A stretch of DNA of 7,542 nt from an uncultured Ruminococcus sp. (GCA_900554975.1 USJI01000036.1:1-7542); one strand, 5' to 3'. Counted from the first letter of the stretch, positions 1-6,733 are shown. A program made the numbers and translations. The notes: generated by a model not told the origin, from the sequence alone.

Positions 1-118
1 AGATGTATGATGCAGCCGTAACTGAATCAATCCTTGTAAAGGAGTAATTTCCTGTTACAAGACCGCCTGCGGCAATGGCTGATGCCAGAAAGCAGGATAA
101 TAATTTTTTCAGCTTCAT
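1..118 (-). CDS. N-terminus of an exported protein (partial, runs off left edge)
   Basis: Only the first 39 codons are in the window, so the function cannot be named. The visible peptide begins MKLKKLLSCFLASAIAAGGL, a classic Sec signal: a lysine-rich n-region (residues 2-5), a hydrophobic core (about 6-23), then a polar stretch with a possible signal peptidase I site after Val-Thr-Ala near residues 33-35. Cys9 sits within the hydrophobic core rather than in a clean lipobox, so a lipoprotein is less likely. The start at 118 is chosen because GGAGA (complement of 124-128) lies 5 nt upstream; an in-frame ATG at 130 overlaps that Shine-Dalgarno and is probably not used. The gene points the same way as lysA but is separated from it by a terminator and a palindromic element, so it is probably its own transcription unit. 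I see no convincing promoter for it. Signals of this style are common in secreted Ruminococcus proteins (family knowledge, not proof). Confidence 0.7.
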   Translation of the reverse strand, partial: MKLKKLLSCFLASAIAAGGLVTGNYSFTRIDSVTAASYI

Positions 119-157
119 GATTTTCTCCATTCTGCCGTATTCAACGACGAAATATTA

Positions 158-337
158 TTAAGGCAACACCGTACAAAGCACGCCTAACGGCTTTGCACAG
201 CATCTGCTGACAAATTTTCCGTCATATTACACAGAAGCTCCTTGCAATACGCCAGTATTCCTGCGTCGTTTCTATGCAATCTGCCGAAAAATTTGTTGGC
301 GCATCTACCGTACAATCTTTGTGCGGTATTGCCTTAA
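158..337. repeat. 180-bp MITE-like imperfect palindrome
   Basis: The ends are inverted repeats: TTAAGGCAACACCGTACAAA... at 158-178 matches the reverse complement of 317-337 at 19 of 21 positions. Further in, 210-236 matches the reverse complement of 270-296 at 22 of 27. At the centre AATAC (246-250) pairs with GTATT (255-259) around a 4-nt loop, so the whole element can fold into one long hairpin. Smaller local hairpins lie within each arm: CAAAGC 174-179 with GCTTTG 190-195, and an 8-bp stem with one G-T pair at 308-315 with 319-326. No ORF with a plausible start and ribosome site is present. It occupies the gap between the lysA terminator and the next gene. A non-autonomous mobile element or a REP-like structured repeat is the best reading. 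No clear target-site duplication is visible beyond the A/T-rich flanks and the TTAA that belongs to the ends themselves. Confidence 0.7.
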
Positions 338-376
338 AAAACAAAGGACGTACTGTTTAACGCAGATACGTCCTTT
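336..376 (-). terminator. Rho-independent terminator of the lon-engB-lysA operon
   Basis: AAAGGACGTA (343-352) pairs perfectly with TACGTCCTTT (367-376), a 10-bp stem with a 14-nt loop. On the minus strand it is followed by a run of six T (complement of 336-341) after one intervening base. It lies 24 nt downstream of the lysA stop. The plus strand also has a T-rich tail (374-388), so it could work in both directions, although no plus-strand gene enters from the left. The minus-strand U-tract overlaps the last TTAA of the palindromic element. Confidence 0.88.
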
Positions 377-400
377 TTATATATTTTTCTGTACTCAGAT

Positions 401-1699
401 TCAGATATCGTTTCTGATAATATCGTCAAGAGTTTCTCTCTTTACAGCAACTCTTGATTCGCCGTCCTTAATGAACACAACAGCCGGCTTTGGAACTCTG
501 TTGTAGTTTGATGACATTGAATAGTTGTATGCACCGGTTGCACAAACAGCAATAATATCGCCCGGTTCAGCTTCCTGCAAAGGCATTCCCTCACCGATAA
601 GGTCGCCGCTTTCACAGCATTTGCCTGCGATTGTAACCTTTGTATCTCTCGGCTTGTCAGCCTTGTTTGCGACAAGTGCTTCATATTCTGATTTGTAGAG
701 AGCGTATCTCGGGTTGTCTGTCATACCGCCGTCAACGGATACATATGTTCTGATGTTCGGTATATGCTTGATTCCGCCGCAGGTGTAGAGAGTGATTCCG
801 GCAGGGCCAGCCATTGAACGTCCCGGTTCGATAAGAATAAACGGAAGCTTTATGTTCAGTTCCGAGCAGCTTTCCTTGACTGCAACAGAAACCTTTTCCA
901 TGTATGCTTCATAAGGTACAGGGTCATTGTCTTCTGTATACTTGATACCGAATCCGCCGCCGAGATTAAGTTCAGAAACCTCGTGGCCAGTCTGTTCCTT
1001 TATGTCAGCAATGAATTTAAGCATAACCTTTGCGGCTTCCACAAACGGGTCGATGTCAAATATCTGTGAACCGATGTGACAGTGAAGACCCTTCAGGTGA
1101 ATATTCGGGTGGGTGAGTGCAATTTTAACGGCATCCATAGCTTCGCCCGTTTCAAGAGCAAAACCGAACTTGCTGTCAATCTGACCGGTTCTTACGAAAT
1201 CGTGTGTATGTGCGTCGATACCCGGCTTGATTCTGAACATGATATTTGCAGTAACGCCCTGTTTTTCAGCAATTTTATCAAGTCTTTTCAGTTCATAGAT
1301 ATTGTCAACTATGATTCTGCCGACGTTGAGTTTTACTGCGTATTCCAGTTCCTCGTCAGTCTTGTTGTTTCCGTGGAAGCAAACCTTGTCAAAGTCCGCA
1401 CCTGCTTTGTAAGCTGTGTAGAGTTCACCGATTGAAACAACGTCCAGACCGATTCCTTCGTCCTTCATAATTCTGCACATTTCCATACAGCAGAATGCTT
1501 TGCTTGCGTAACACACAAGACCTTCTCCGCCGTAGAATTTGTCAATACTGCTCTTGAAGCTTCTGCAATGCTTTCTGATAAGGTTCTCGTCCATGACATA
1601 GAGAGGTGTGCCGTATTTCTGAGCAAGGTCAACGGTATCCATACCGCCGACAGTCAGATGTCCCTTTTCATTCACATCAAGATTTTCTGATACAAACAT
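401..1699 (-). CDS. lysA: Diaminopimelate decarboxylase
   Basis: LysA is a PLP enzyme of the cytoplasm that removes CO2 from meso-diaminopimelate to give L-lysine, the last step of the pathway. Counting from the ATG at 1699 (432 residues, usual for the family), the fold-type III barrel carries YASKA with the PLP-binding Lys67, the HCHIGSQ motif at 206-212, the phosphate-binding GGGFG at 247-251, and EPGRS at 291-295. The C-terminal beta domain has CESGD at 362-366, with Cys362 the active-site cysteine supplied across the dimer, and GAYNYSM from 389, whose Tyr contacts PLP. An ATG three codons upstream (1708) gives 435 residues but overlaps the Shine-Dalgarno, so 1699 is preferred. It is the last gene of the lon-engB-lysA operon, 27 nt after engB, and ends just before a strong terminator. 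No lysine riboswitch is visible in front of it. All key residues are present, so it should be active. Confidence 0.96.
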   Translation of the reverse strand: MFVSENLDVNEKGHLTVGGMDTVDLAQKYGTPLYVMDENLIRKHCRSFKSSIDKFYGGEGLVCYASKAFCCMEMCRIMKDEGIGLDVVSIGELYTAYKAGADFDKVCFHGNNKTDEELEYAVKLNVGRIIVDNIYELKRLDKIAEKQGVTANIMFRIKPGIDAHTHDFVRTGQIDSKFGFALETGEAMDAVKIALTHPNIHLKGLHCHIGSQIFDIDPFVEAAKVMLKFIADIKEQTGHEVSELNLGGGFGIKYTEDNDPVPYEAYMEKVSVAVKESCSELNIKLPFILIEPGRSMAGPAGITLYTCGGIKHIPNIRTYVSVDGGMTDNPRYALYKSEYEALVANKADKPRDTKVTIAGKCCESGDLIGEGMPLQEAEPGDIIAVCATGAYNYSMSSNYNRVPKPAVVFIKDGESRVAVKRETLDDIIRNDI

Positions 1700-1707
1700 T
1701 TTAAACA

Positions 1708-1714
1708 TCCTTTC
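1708..1714 (-). promoter_or_regulatory. Ribosome binding site that decides the lysA start
   Basis: The minus strand reads GAAAGGATGTTTAAAATG. The GAAAGGA core is 8 nt from the ATG at 1699, a normal spacing, but touches the upstream ATG at 1708, which would leave no spacer. This favours the shorter protein. Confidence 0.75.
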
Positions 1715-1726
1715 AATTCTTTTTTA

Positions 1727-2326
1727 CTAAGCCTGTGGTGAGTCCTCACAGGCAATCTCCTCTATAATATCCCTTACTTCCTCAACTCCCTCAAAGGTCT
1801 GTGAGGAGAATGGAATCATATGTATCTGGTCGGAAAACGGGATTTCCGTTTTGAATGCTTCCAGACGTTCAAGCCTTGCCATTTTTTTCAGCTTGTCAGC
1901 TTTGGTAAGTATTATAACGAAAGGAAGCTCTGCCTCCACAAGATAATTTATCATGTGTATATCGTCCGCAGAAGGTGCGTGACGCATATCAATCAGCTGG
2001 AACACAAGTCTTATGTCCCTGTCCGAATTCAGATATCCCTCAATAAGCTCAGACCACCTGCGCTTTTCAGACTTTGCAATCTTCGCATATCCATATCCGG
2101 GCAGGTCTACAAAATAGACATTTTCCAGACTGTAGAAATTTATGGTAGCCGTCTTTCCCGGAACCGAACTTACTCTCGCAAGATTCTTCCGGTTGAAAAT
2201 CTTGTTTATGAGGGTTGATTTGCCGACATTCGACCTTCCCGCAAATGCAATTTCCATGCGGCTGCAAGGCGGAATCTGCGAGAATGTTCCGTATGCTGCT
2301 GAAAATTCAGCTTTGTTGTAGTTCAT
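1727..2326 (-). CDS. engB: Ribosome biogenesis GTPase EngB/YsxC (YihA)
   Basis: This is a TrmE-Era-EngA-EngB-like small GTPase that acts in assembly of the large ribosomal subunit in the cytoplasm; the orthologue is essential in Bacillus subtilis (ysxC). The 199-residue length fits the family. Motifs seen in order: G1 GRSNVGKST at 30-38, the G2 region PGKTATINFY at 56-65 with Thr61, G3 DLPGYGYA at 74-81, G4 TKADKL at 141-146, and a G5-like FSSQT at 173-177. Start: AAGGAG (complement of 2333-2338) is 6 nt before the ATG. The gene begins 13 nt after the lon stop, and the lon-ysxC pair is the order known from Bacillus, which supports both calls. Co-transcription with lon and lysA is inferred from spacing; no internal promoter was found. 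Confidence 0.96.
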   Translation of the reverse strand: MNYNKAEFSAAYGTFSQIPPCSRMEIAFAGRSNVGKSTLINKIFNRKNLARVSSVPGKTATINFYSLENVYFVDLPGYGYAKIAKSEKRRWSELIEGYLNSDRDIRLVFQLIDMRHAPSADDIHMINYLVEAELPFVIILTKADKLKKMARLERLEAFKTEIPFSDQIHMIPFSSQTFEGVEEVRDIIEEIACEDSPQA

Positions 2327-2339
2327 CAGTTTCTCCTTT

Positions 2340-4754
2340 TCAAGATGTTACAGATGCGTTGCTTCCCTCGGGCTGTTCTTCCGGAGGAATTATAACAGTT
2401 TTGCTCCTGCTGTTTGTCCTGACATTTTTGGTACAGAGAGCGTTGTCCAGAACCTCCTCAAGCTTTGATGCGAGTATGAATTCTGTCGATGCCTTTACGG
2501 TTTCATCAACCTCATCAAGGTCACCCCTGTTTGCCTTAGGAATTATAACAGTATGTATTTCTGCCTTATAAGCCGCCATTGTCTTTTCACGCAGACCGCC
2601 TATCGGAAGAACTTTTCCATGAAGTGTGATTTCCCCTGTCATTGCAACGTCGTGTCTTACAGGAATTCCCGAAAGTGCGGATACCAGGGCTGTCGTCATT
2701 GTAACACCGGCGGACGGTCCGTCCTTCGGCACAGCCCCTTCCGGAGCGTGGATATGTATATCCTTTGTCTTGTAAAAGTCCGGAGCGATACCGTACTTAT
2801 CCGCAACACTTCTCACATAACTTACTGCAAGCTTTGCGCTTTCCTTCATGACATCGCCGAGAGAACCTGTTATTTCAACAGCACCCTTGCCGTCCATGAC
2901 AAGCACTTCAAGCGGCATCAGGACACCGCCCACCTGAGTCCATGCAAGACCGTTTACTTCACCGACTGTATCTTCGGAAATCTTTTCATCGTCAATATAT
3001 TTTTTCGAGCCGATATAGCTTTCAAGGTTTTTAAGTGTGAACGTAACCTTCTTTGAATCCCCCGAAACAATTTCCTTTGCGGCTTTTCTGCAAAGACGTG
3101 CAACAGAACGTTCAAGGTTTCTTACACCTGCTTCTCTTGTGTAGTAATCTATAAGGCTGTAAATTACCGCATCATTTATTTTAATCTGAGATGCTTTCAG
3201 ACCATGCTTTTTAATCTGTTTCGGAATCAGATGCTTTTTGGCAATCTGGAACTTTTCCTCTCTTGTATAGCTGGAAAGCTCTATAACTTCCATTCTGTCA
3301 AGAAGCGGCTGAGGAATTGTATCTGTCGTGTTTGCCGTTGTCACGAACAGAACCTTGCTAAGGTCAAACGGAACTTCTATGTAATGGTCCCTGAATTCCT
3401 TGTTCTGTTCGCCGTCAAGAACTTCCAGCATAGCTGATGCAGGGTCGCCCTTGAAGTCGCTTCCCATCTTGTCAATCTCGTCAAAAAGAATAAGCGGATT
3501 TCTTGTTCCTGCCTGCTTCATGGCATTTATGATACGTCCCGGCATAGCCCCGATATACGTCTTTCTGTGACCTCTTATATCAGATTCATCACGAACGCCG
3601 CCTAAAGAAACTCTCACATATTCTCTTCCGAGGGAATGCGCAATCGATTTGCCTATTGAGGTTTTTCCCACTCCCGGAGGGCCTACAAGACATATTATCT
3701 GCCCTGTGACATCAGGTTTAAGACAATGAACAGCTATGCTTTCGAGGATTCTCTCCTTGACTTTTTTCAGTCCGTAGTGGTCTTTGTCCAGAACAGCCGC
3801 CGCTTTCTTTATGTCGGTTTTCTCTTTGGAAAGCTTGTTCCACGGAAGTTCCAGAACAGTGTCAAGATAGTTTCTGATTACGAATGCTTCCTGAGATGAC
3901 GGCGGCATTTTCATCAGCTTTTCGGCTTCCTTATGGAGCTTGTCAGCTATCGGCTCATCAAGTCTGAGCTCGAATATTCTGTCCATGTAGTCATAAGCTT
4001 CTTCCGGAGTTTCGTCCTCTCCCAGCTGTGATGAGATAACCCTCATCTGTTCACGGAGATAATATTCACGCTGATTCTTGTCGATATTGTTTCTTACTTC
4101 ATCCTGTATTTCCTTTTCGATTTCGAGTACCTCGACTTCGTGAACGAGGTCTGCATATAGCATACCAAGTCTTGCAAGAATGTTCGATTCTTCCAGAAGC
4201 CTCTGTTTTTCCGGTACTTCAAAATTCATATTGTATGCAATATTTTCAAATAGTTTGTAAGGGTCGTCCTGACACATTATAGAGCTCAGAAGCTCTTTCG
4301 GCATTCTCGGAACTAGTTCGCAGTATCTTTCAAACACATCCTTTATAGAACGCATAATTGCGGTAAGTTCCACTTCGTCGGGAACAGAGCGGCTGTAATC
4401 CGGAAGCTTTTTAAGCACACAGCTAAGCATTCCGTCTTCGTTTACAGTTTCCTTTATCTTAGCTCTGTAAAGTCCCTCAACAAGAACTCTCATCACATTG
4501 TCCGGAGTTTTAAGCGTCTGTCTTATTTCAGCAACAACGCCGATACGGTAAAGGTCTTTATCTTCGGGTTCTTCAACAAATATATCCTTCTGAGCTGTCA
4601 GAAATATAAGTCTGTCATTTTTAAGTGCATATTCAACTGCTTTGATAGAAATTTCTCTTGCAACGTCAAAGTGCATGACAAATCTTGGAAAGCACACAAG
4701 ACCCCTCATAGCAACTGCCGGCAGTATCAATTCTTTGTTTTTGTTATCTTCCAT
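2340..4754 (-). CDS. lon: ATP-dependent Lon protease, LonA type
   Basis: Lon is a cytoplasmic hexameric AAA+ serine protease that unfolds and degrades damaged and regulatory proteins. Domains in the 804-residue protein: LAN substrate-binding domain (about 8-200), a helical coiled-coil linker (about 200-300), AAA+ module (about 310-580) and protease domain (about 595-775). Seen motifs are Walker A GPPGVGKT at 358-365, Walker B LILFDEID at 421-428, sensor-1 TTAN at 472-475, a sensor-2 arginine in EAGVRNLER (541-549), catalytic Ser681 in KDGPSAG, and Lys724 in LREK. The 43-residue Ser-Lys spacing equals that of E. coli Lon (Ser679/Lys722). An in-frame stop lies two codons before the ATG, so this is the first possible ATG in frame. 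The last 30 residues are a polar, proline-containing tail beyond the protease fold. It heads the operon with engB and lysA. No CIRCE or CtsR heat-shock operator is evident upstream. The Shine-Dalgarno is weak or oddly spaced. Confidence 0.98.
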   Translation of the reverse strand: MEDNKNKELILPAVAMRGLVCFPRFVMHFDVAREISIKAVEYALKNDRLIFLTAQKDIFVEEPEDKDLYRIGVVAEIRQTLKTPDNVMRVLVEGLYRAKIKETVNEDGMLSCVLKKLPDYSRSVPDEVELTAIMRSIKDVFERYCELVPRMPKELLSSIMCQDDPYKLFENIAYNMNFEVPEKQRLLEESNILARLGMLYADLVHEVEVLEIEKEIQDEVRNNIDKNQREYYLREQMRVISSQLGEDETPEEAYDYMDRIFELRLDEPIADKLHKEAEKLMKMPPSSQEAFVIRNYLDTVLELPWNKLSKEKTDIKKAAAVLDKDHYGLKKVKERILESIAVHCLKPDVTGQIICLVGPPGVGKTSIGKSIAHSLGREYVRVSLGGVRDESDIRGHRKTYIGAMPGRIINAMKQAGTRNPLILFDEIDKMGSDFKGDPASAMLEVLDGEQNKEFRDHYIEVPFDLSKVLFVTTANTTDTIPQPLLDRMEVIELSSYTREEKFQIAKKHLIPKQIKKHGLKASQIKINDAVIYSLIDYYTREAGVRNLERSVARLCRKAAKEIVSGDSKKVTFTLKNLESYIGSKKYIDDEKISEDTVGEVNGLAWTQVGGVLMPLEVLVMDGKGAVEITGSLGDVMKESAKLAVSYVRSVADKYGIAPDFYKTKDIHIHAPEGAVPKDGPSAGVTMTTALVSALSGIPVRHDVAMTGEITLHGKVLPIGGLREKTMAAYKAEIHTVIIPKANRGDLDEVDETVKASTEFILASKLEEVLDNALCTKNVRTNSRSKTVIIPPEEQPEGSNASVTS

Positions 4755-4796
4755 AGCTTATCTGAATACCCCCTTAGGATATTTTCTCCTTTCACA

Positions 4797-4820
4797 GAAC
4801 CGTATTTTCCGATACAGTTC
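4797..4820 (-). promoter_or_regulatory. Hairpin in the lon 5' leader
   Basis: Between the lon promoter and its start codon the minus-strand leader can form a 9-bp stem, GAACTGTAT with ATACGGTTC including one G-U pair, around a 6-nt loop CGGAAA. No U-tract follows, so it is not an intrinsic terminator. It is followed 4 nt later on the transcript by AAAGGAG (complement of 4786-4792), which has no start codon at a normal distance. It could stabilise the mRNA or act in control of translation; the structure is seen, the role is inference. Confidence 0.5.
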
Positions 4821-4835
4821 GTTATAGTACACTAT

Positions 4836-4864
4836 ATTATATCTTATTTTTTCATTTTTTGCAA
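4836..4864 (-). promoter_or_regulatory. Sigma-A type promoter of the lon operon
   Basis: On the minus strand the -35 box TTGCAA (4859-4864) and the -10 box TATAAT (4836-4841) are separated by exactly 17 nt, and the spacer is A-rich. The predicted transcript starts near 4829, giving a leader of about 75 nt before the lon ATG at 4754. AT-rich DNA upstream (4873-4900) may act as an UP element. Confidence 0.8.
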
Positions 4865-4924
4865 GTCTGACGGGAAATAAATATATATATTACACATATT
4901 AACCTTGTCTGCACCAAATTGATA

Positions 4925-4953
4925 TTGATAAATTCAGGAAAATGTATTATAAT
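4925..4953 (+). promoter_or_regulatory. Sigma-A type promoter of the FHA-SEDS-PBP operon
   Basis: TTGATA (4925-4930) and TATAAT (4948-4953) are separated by 17 nt. TTGATA is tandemly duplicated at 4919-4930, but only the second copy has the ideal spacing. Transcription would start near 4960, about 28 nt before the preferred FHA start codon. It is divergent from the lon promoter, with about 60 bp between the two -35 boxes. Confidence 0.8.
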
Positions 4954-4972
4954 AGTTAGAGTTTAATTCATG

Positions 4973-4978
4973 AAAGGA
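4973..4978 (+). promoter_or_regulatory. Ribosome binding site that decides the FHA start
   Basis: AAAGGA is 9 nt before the ATG at 4988. The in-frame ATG at 4970 lies upstream of this site, has no clear Shine-Dalgarno of its own, and would be only about 10 nt from the predicted transcript start. The shorter 152-residue protein is therefore preferred over 158. Confidence 0.7.
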
Positions 4979-4987
4979 AAAATAAAT

Positions 4988-5446
4988 ATGTTTGCTGACT
5001 TTACAGAATTTATGGGCGAACTGGCTGACAGGCTTTCTGCATTTAAAGAAATAGTATCTGCCGCCGGACTGCTCGTTGTTGATGTATGTGCACTCGTAAT
5101 AATCTGTTTCTGTGCCAAAGAGAAAAAGACTGTTCAGAAACAGTGGGGAAAAGCCGCCAGAAATATGGTTCTTACTGACATGAGCGGTGATTTCACCTTT
5201 ACGCTCAATGCACAGGAGATACTGATGGGAAGGCATATTTCCGCCGACCTCCGGTTTCCCGATATGTCTGTTTCGAGATATCATGCTCTGCTGAGTCTTG
5301 AAGACGGAATCTGGACTATCACAGACCTTGATTCCACGTCCGGAACATTTGTTAACGGACAGAAAATAAAGCAGAAAAAGCTCCGGAACAACGATGAAAT
5401 AAAAATCGGGAAAAAAATTCTTTACATAAGGAGGGTGAGAGCATAA
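4988..5446 (+). CDS. Membrane-anchored FHA-domain protein
   Basis: The 152-residue protein has one N-terminal transmembrane helix (about 23-42) followed by a basic stretch (AKEKKTVQKQWGK), which by the positive-inside rule puts the C-terminus in the cytoplasm. Residues about 60-152 form a forkhead-associated domain, a reader of phosphothreonine peptides. The conserved FHA residues are present: Gly81-Arg82 in the first loop, SRYH at 96-99, and Asn123-Gly124 in FVNG. The phosphopeptide-binding pocket therefore looks functional. It is the first gene after the plus-strand promoter and its stop codon directly touches the SEDS start, so translation is probably coupled. Inference: it links Ser/Thr phosphorylation to the cell-wall synthase encoded downstream, as FHA proteins do next to rodA-pbpA in actinobacteria. 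No kinase or phosphatase gene lies in this window, so the phosphorylated partner is unknown. Confidence 0.93.
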   Translation: MFADFTEFMGELADRLSAFKEIVSAAGLLVVDVCALVIICFCAKEKKTVQKQWGKAARNMVLTDMSGDFTFTLNAQEILMGRHISADLRFPDMSVSRYHALLSLEDGIWTITDLDSTSGTFVNGQKIKQKKLRNNDEIKIGKKILYIRRVRA

Positions 5447-6733
5447 ATGTACAAAAACGGATTATTCTACGGCGGAATCACGATGCTGTCGCTCCTGACA
5501 CATATTTCGCTGCTTGCGGTCGTATTCGCCAAAGGCAACTATGAAAGTATACTCAGTCCGCTTGTTCTTTCGGTGGCTGTGCTGGGACTTGACATCGTTT
5601 ATTTCTGCATTCTGAAATTCCTCAGACAGAATACATATACATTTGATATACTCCTCATAACGCTTCTCAACATGAGCGTCATATTCCAGTCCTGTTTTGG
5701 TAAGGTCGGTTTTGCGGTAAAGCATTTTGTGTTTGTTGTTGCCGCACTTGTTCTCTGTCAGGCAGGGTTTAAGCTTGTTCAGGACTATCGTATGATAGAA
5801 AAACGTAAATATATTTTCTATGGTATTATCGGCGTGCTGATAGTTTCGATACTACTCTTTACGGGAAGCAGGGGAATGTGGATAGACCTTGGTTTCATAA
5901 CCATTCAGCCGTCTGAATTTTTAAAGCCTTTCTTTGCACTCGTCTTTGCGACTTCTCTCGCAGAACAGCAGAAGAAAAAGAAACTTATCGGCGGCATTAA
6001 GGTAGTATATGACAACTGGATTCTCTTCGGCATTACCGGTGCTATCGTCCTGCTCCAGTGGTGGTGCAGAGATCTCGGAAGCCTTCCGACATTTGCAGCC
6101 GTTGCCGCCTGCGGATTCATCATGAGAATCTGCTACCCGAAAGCCAAGCTCTCCAAAAAGCTTCTTATAGGAATCGGTGCGGCAGGACTTGTTGTAATAG
6201 TAATCGCCCTGAAATTTGCTCCGTCCTACGTTCAGGACAGACTTCATGTTGACATATGGAGCGACCCTACCGGAAATGGTTGGCAGCAGTGTCAGGCGCT
6301 TATCGCAATTGCCGAGGGCGGCTGGTTTGGAAAAGGTCCGGGATTCGGAAGACTTTATAAAGTTCCTGCGGCTGACACAGATATTGTCTTCTCCTCGATC
6401 TGCGAGGAATGGGGACTTCTCACAGCACTGCTTGCAGTAGTCATGATAATGCTTGTAATCGTGACCTCTCTTATAAACAGACCACGCTCATATTTCCATA
6501 CGACGCTTACAGTCGGTGTGTGTGCGGTATTTATCGCCCAGATGGCACTTAACATTTTCGGTTCATGCAACATGATTCCGTTTACAGGTGTTACAATACC
6601 GTTTATCTCAAATGGCGGAAGTTCCATGCTTTCCTGCGGACTTATGGCAGGATTTCTCAAAGCAGGTCAGGCGATGGTTTACCCCGTCCCTGAAAGACGA
6701 CCGGCACCGGCCAGGAACAGGAGGACAGCATGA
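5447..6733 (+). CDS. SEDS-family peptidoglycan glycosyltransferase (FtsW/RodA/SpoVE)
   Basis: SEDS proteins are polytopic membrane enzymes that polymerise lipid II into glycan strands, working with a class B PBP. The 428-residue chain shows about ten hydrophobic segments and a basic C-terminal tail (ERRPAPARNRRTA). Family signatures in order: SRGMWIDLG at 141-149, QPSEFLKPF at 154-162, RDLG at 208-211, the long extracellular loop with WQQCQALIAIAEGGWFGKG at 279-297, the DTDIVF segment (310-315) that aligns with the HTDFIF of RodA/FtsW and carries Asp312, then the TGVTIPFISNGGSS motif at 380-393. Oddities: Arg208 where most members have Pro (PDLG), and Asn389 where most have Tyr (ISYGGSS). AAGGAGG at 5428-5434 is 12 nt from the ATG, a long spacing; a nearer GTG at 5435 is in frame but hits a stop. 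The pairing with the PBP suggests a RodA-like rather than divisome role, but elongation, division and sporulation paralogues cannot be told apart here. Confidence 0.94.
   Translation: MYKNGLFYGGITMLSLLTHISLLAVVFAKGNYESILSPLVLSVAVLGLDIVYFCILKFLRQNTYTFDILLITLLNMSVIFQSCFGKVGFAVKHFVFVVAALVLCQAGFKLVQDYRMIEKRKYIFYGIIGVLIVSILLFTGSRGMWIDLGFITIQPSEFLKPFFALVFATSLAEQQKKKKLIGGIKVVYDNWILFGITGAIVLLQWWCRDLGSLPTFAAVAACGFIMRICYPKAKLSKKLLIGIGAAGLVVIVIALKFAPSYVQDRLHVDIWSDPTGNGWQQCQALIAIAEGGWFGKGPGFGRLYKVPAADTDIVFSSICEEWGLLTALLAVVMIMLVIVTSLINRPRSYFHTTLTVGVCAVFIAQMALNIFGSCNMIPFTGVTIPFISNGGSSMLSCGLMAGFLKAGQAMVYPVPERRPAPARNRRTA

Noticed and set aside
119..200. Promoter for the left-edge exported protein
   Set aside because: A TAATAT-like -10 exists near 153-158 on the minus strand, but no -35 box at 16-18 nt resembles consensus; too weak to annotate.
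158..337. Small peptide gene inside the palindromic element (minus strand)
   Set aside because: A frame of roughly 35 codons stays open but has no usable start codon with a ribosome site; the fold explains the sequence better.
321..506. Plus-strand 61-codon open frame starting in the palindromic element
   Set aside because: It crosses the terminator and the 3' end of lysA antisense, with no ribosome site and no family resemblance.
1076..1435. Plus-strand 119-codon frame inside lysA
   Set aside because: Antisense shadow of a clear enzyme gene; composition follows the complementary codons.
1820..2571. Plus-strand open frames antisense to engB and the lon 3' end
   Set aside because: Both overlap strongly supported genes and show no domain or start signal.
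2553..3056. Plus-strand 167-codon frame antisense to lon
   Set aside because: Cysteine- and histidine-rich shadow of the Lon protease domain; not a credible protein.
4755..4793. Leader peptide upstream of lon using the AAAGGAG site
   Set aside because: No ATG, GTG or TTG occurs 4-12 nt after the site.
4934..5284. Minus-strand 116-codon frame opposite the FHA gene
   Set aside because: It would run through the plus-strand promoter and antisense to the FHA domain; no ribosome site seen.
5462..6660. Minus-strand frames opposite the SEDS gene
   Set aside because: Shadow frames opposite a membrane-protein gene with intact family motifs.
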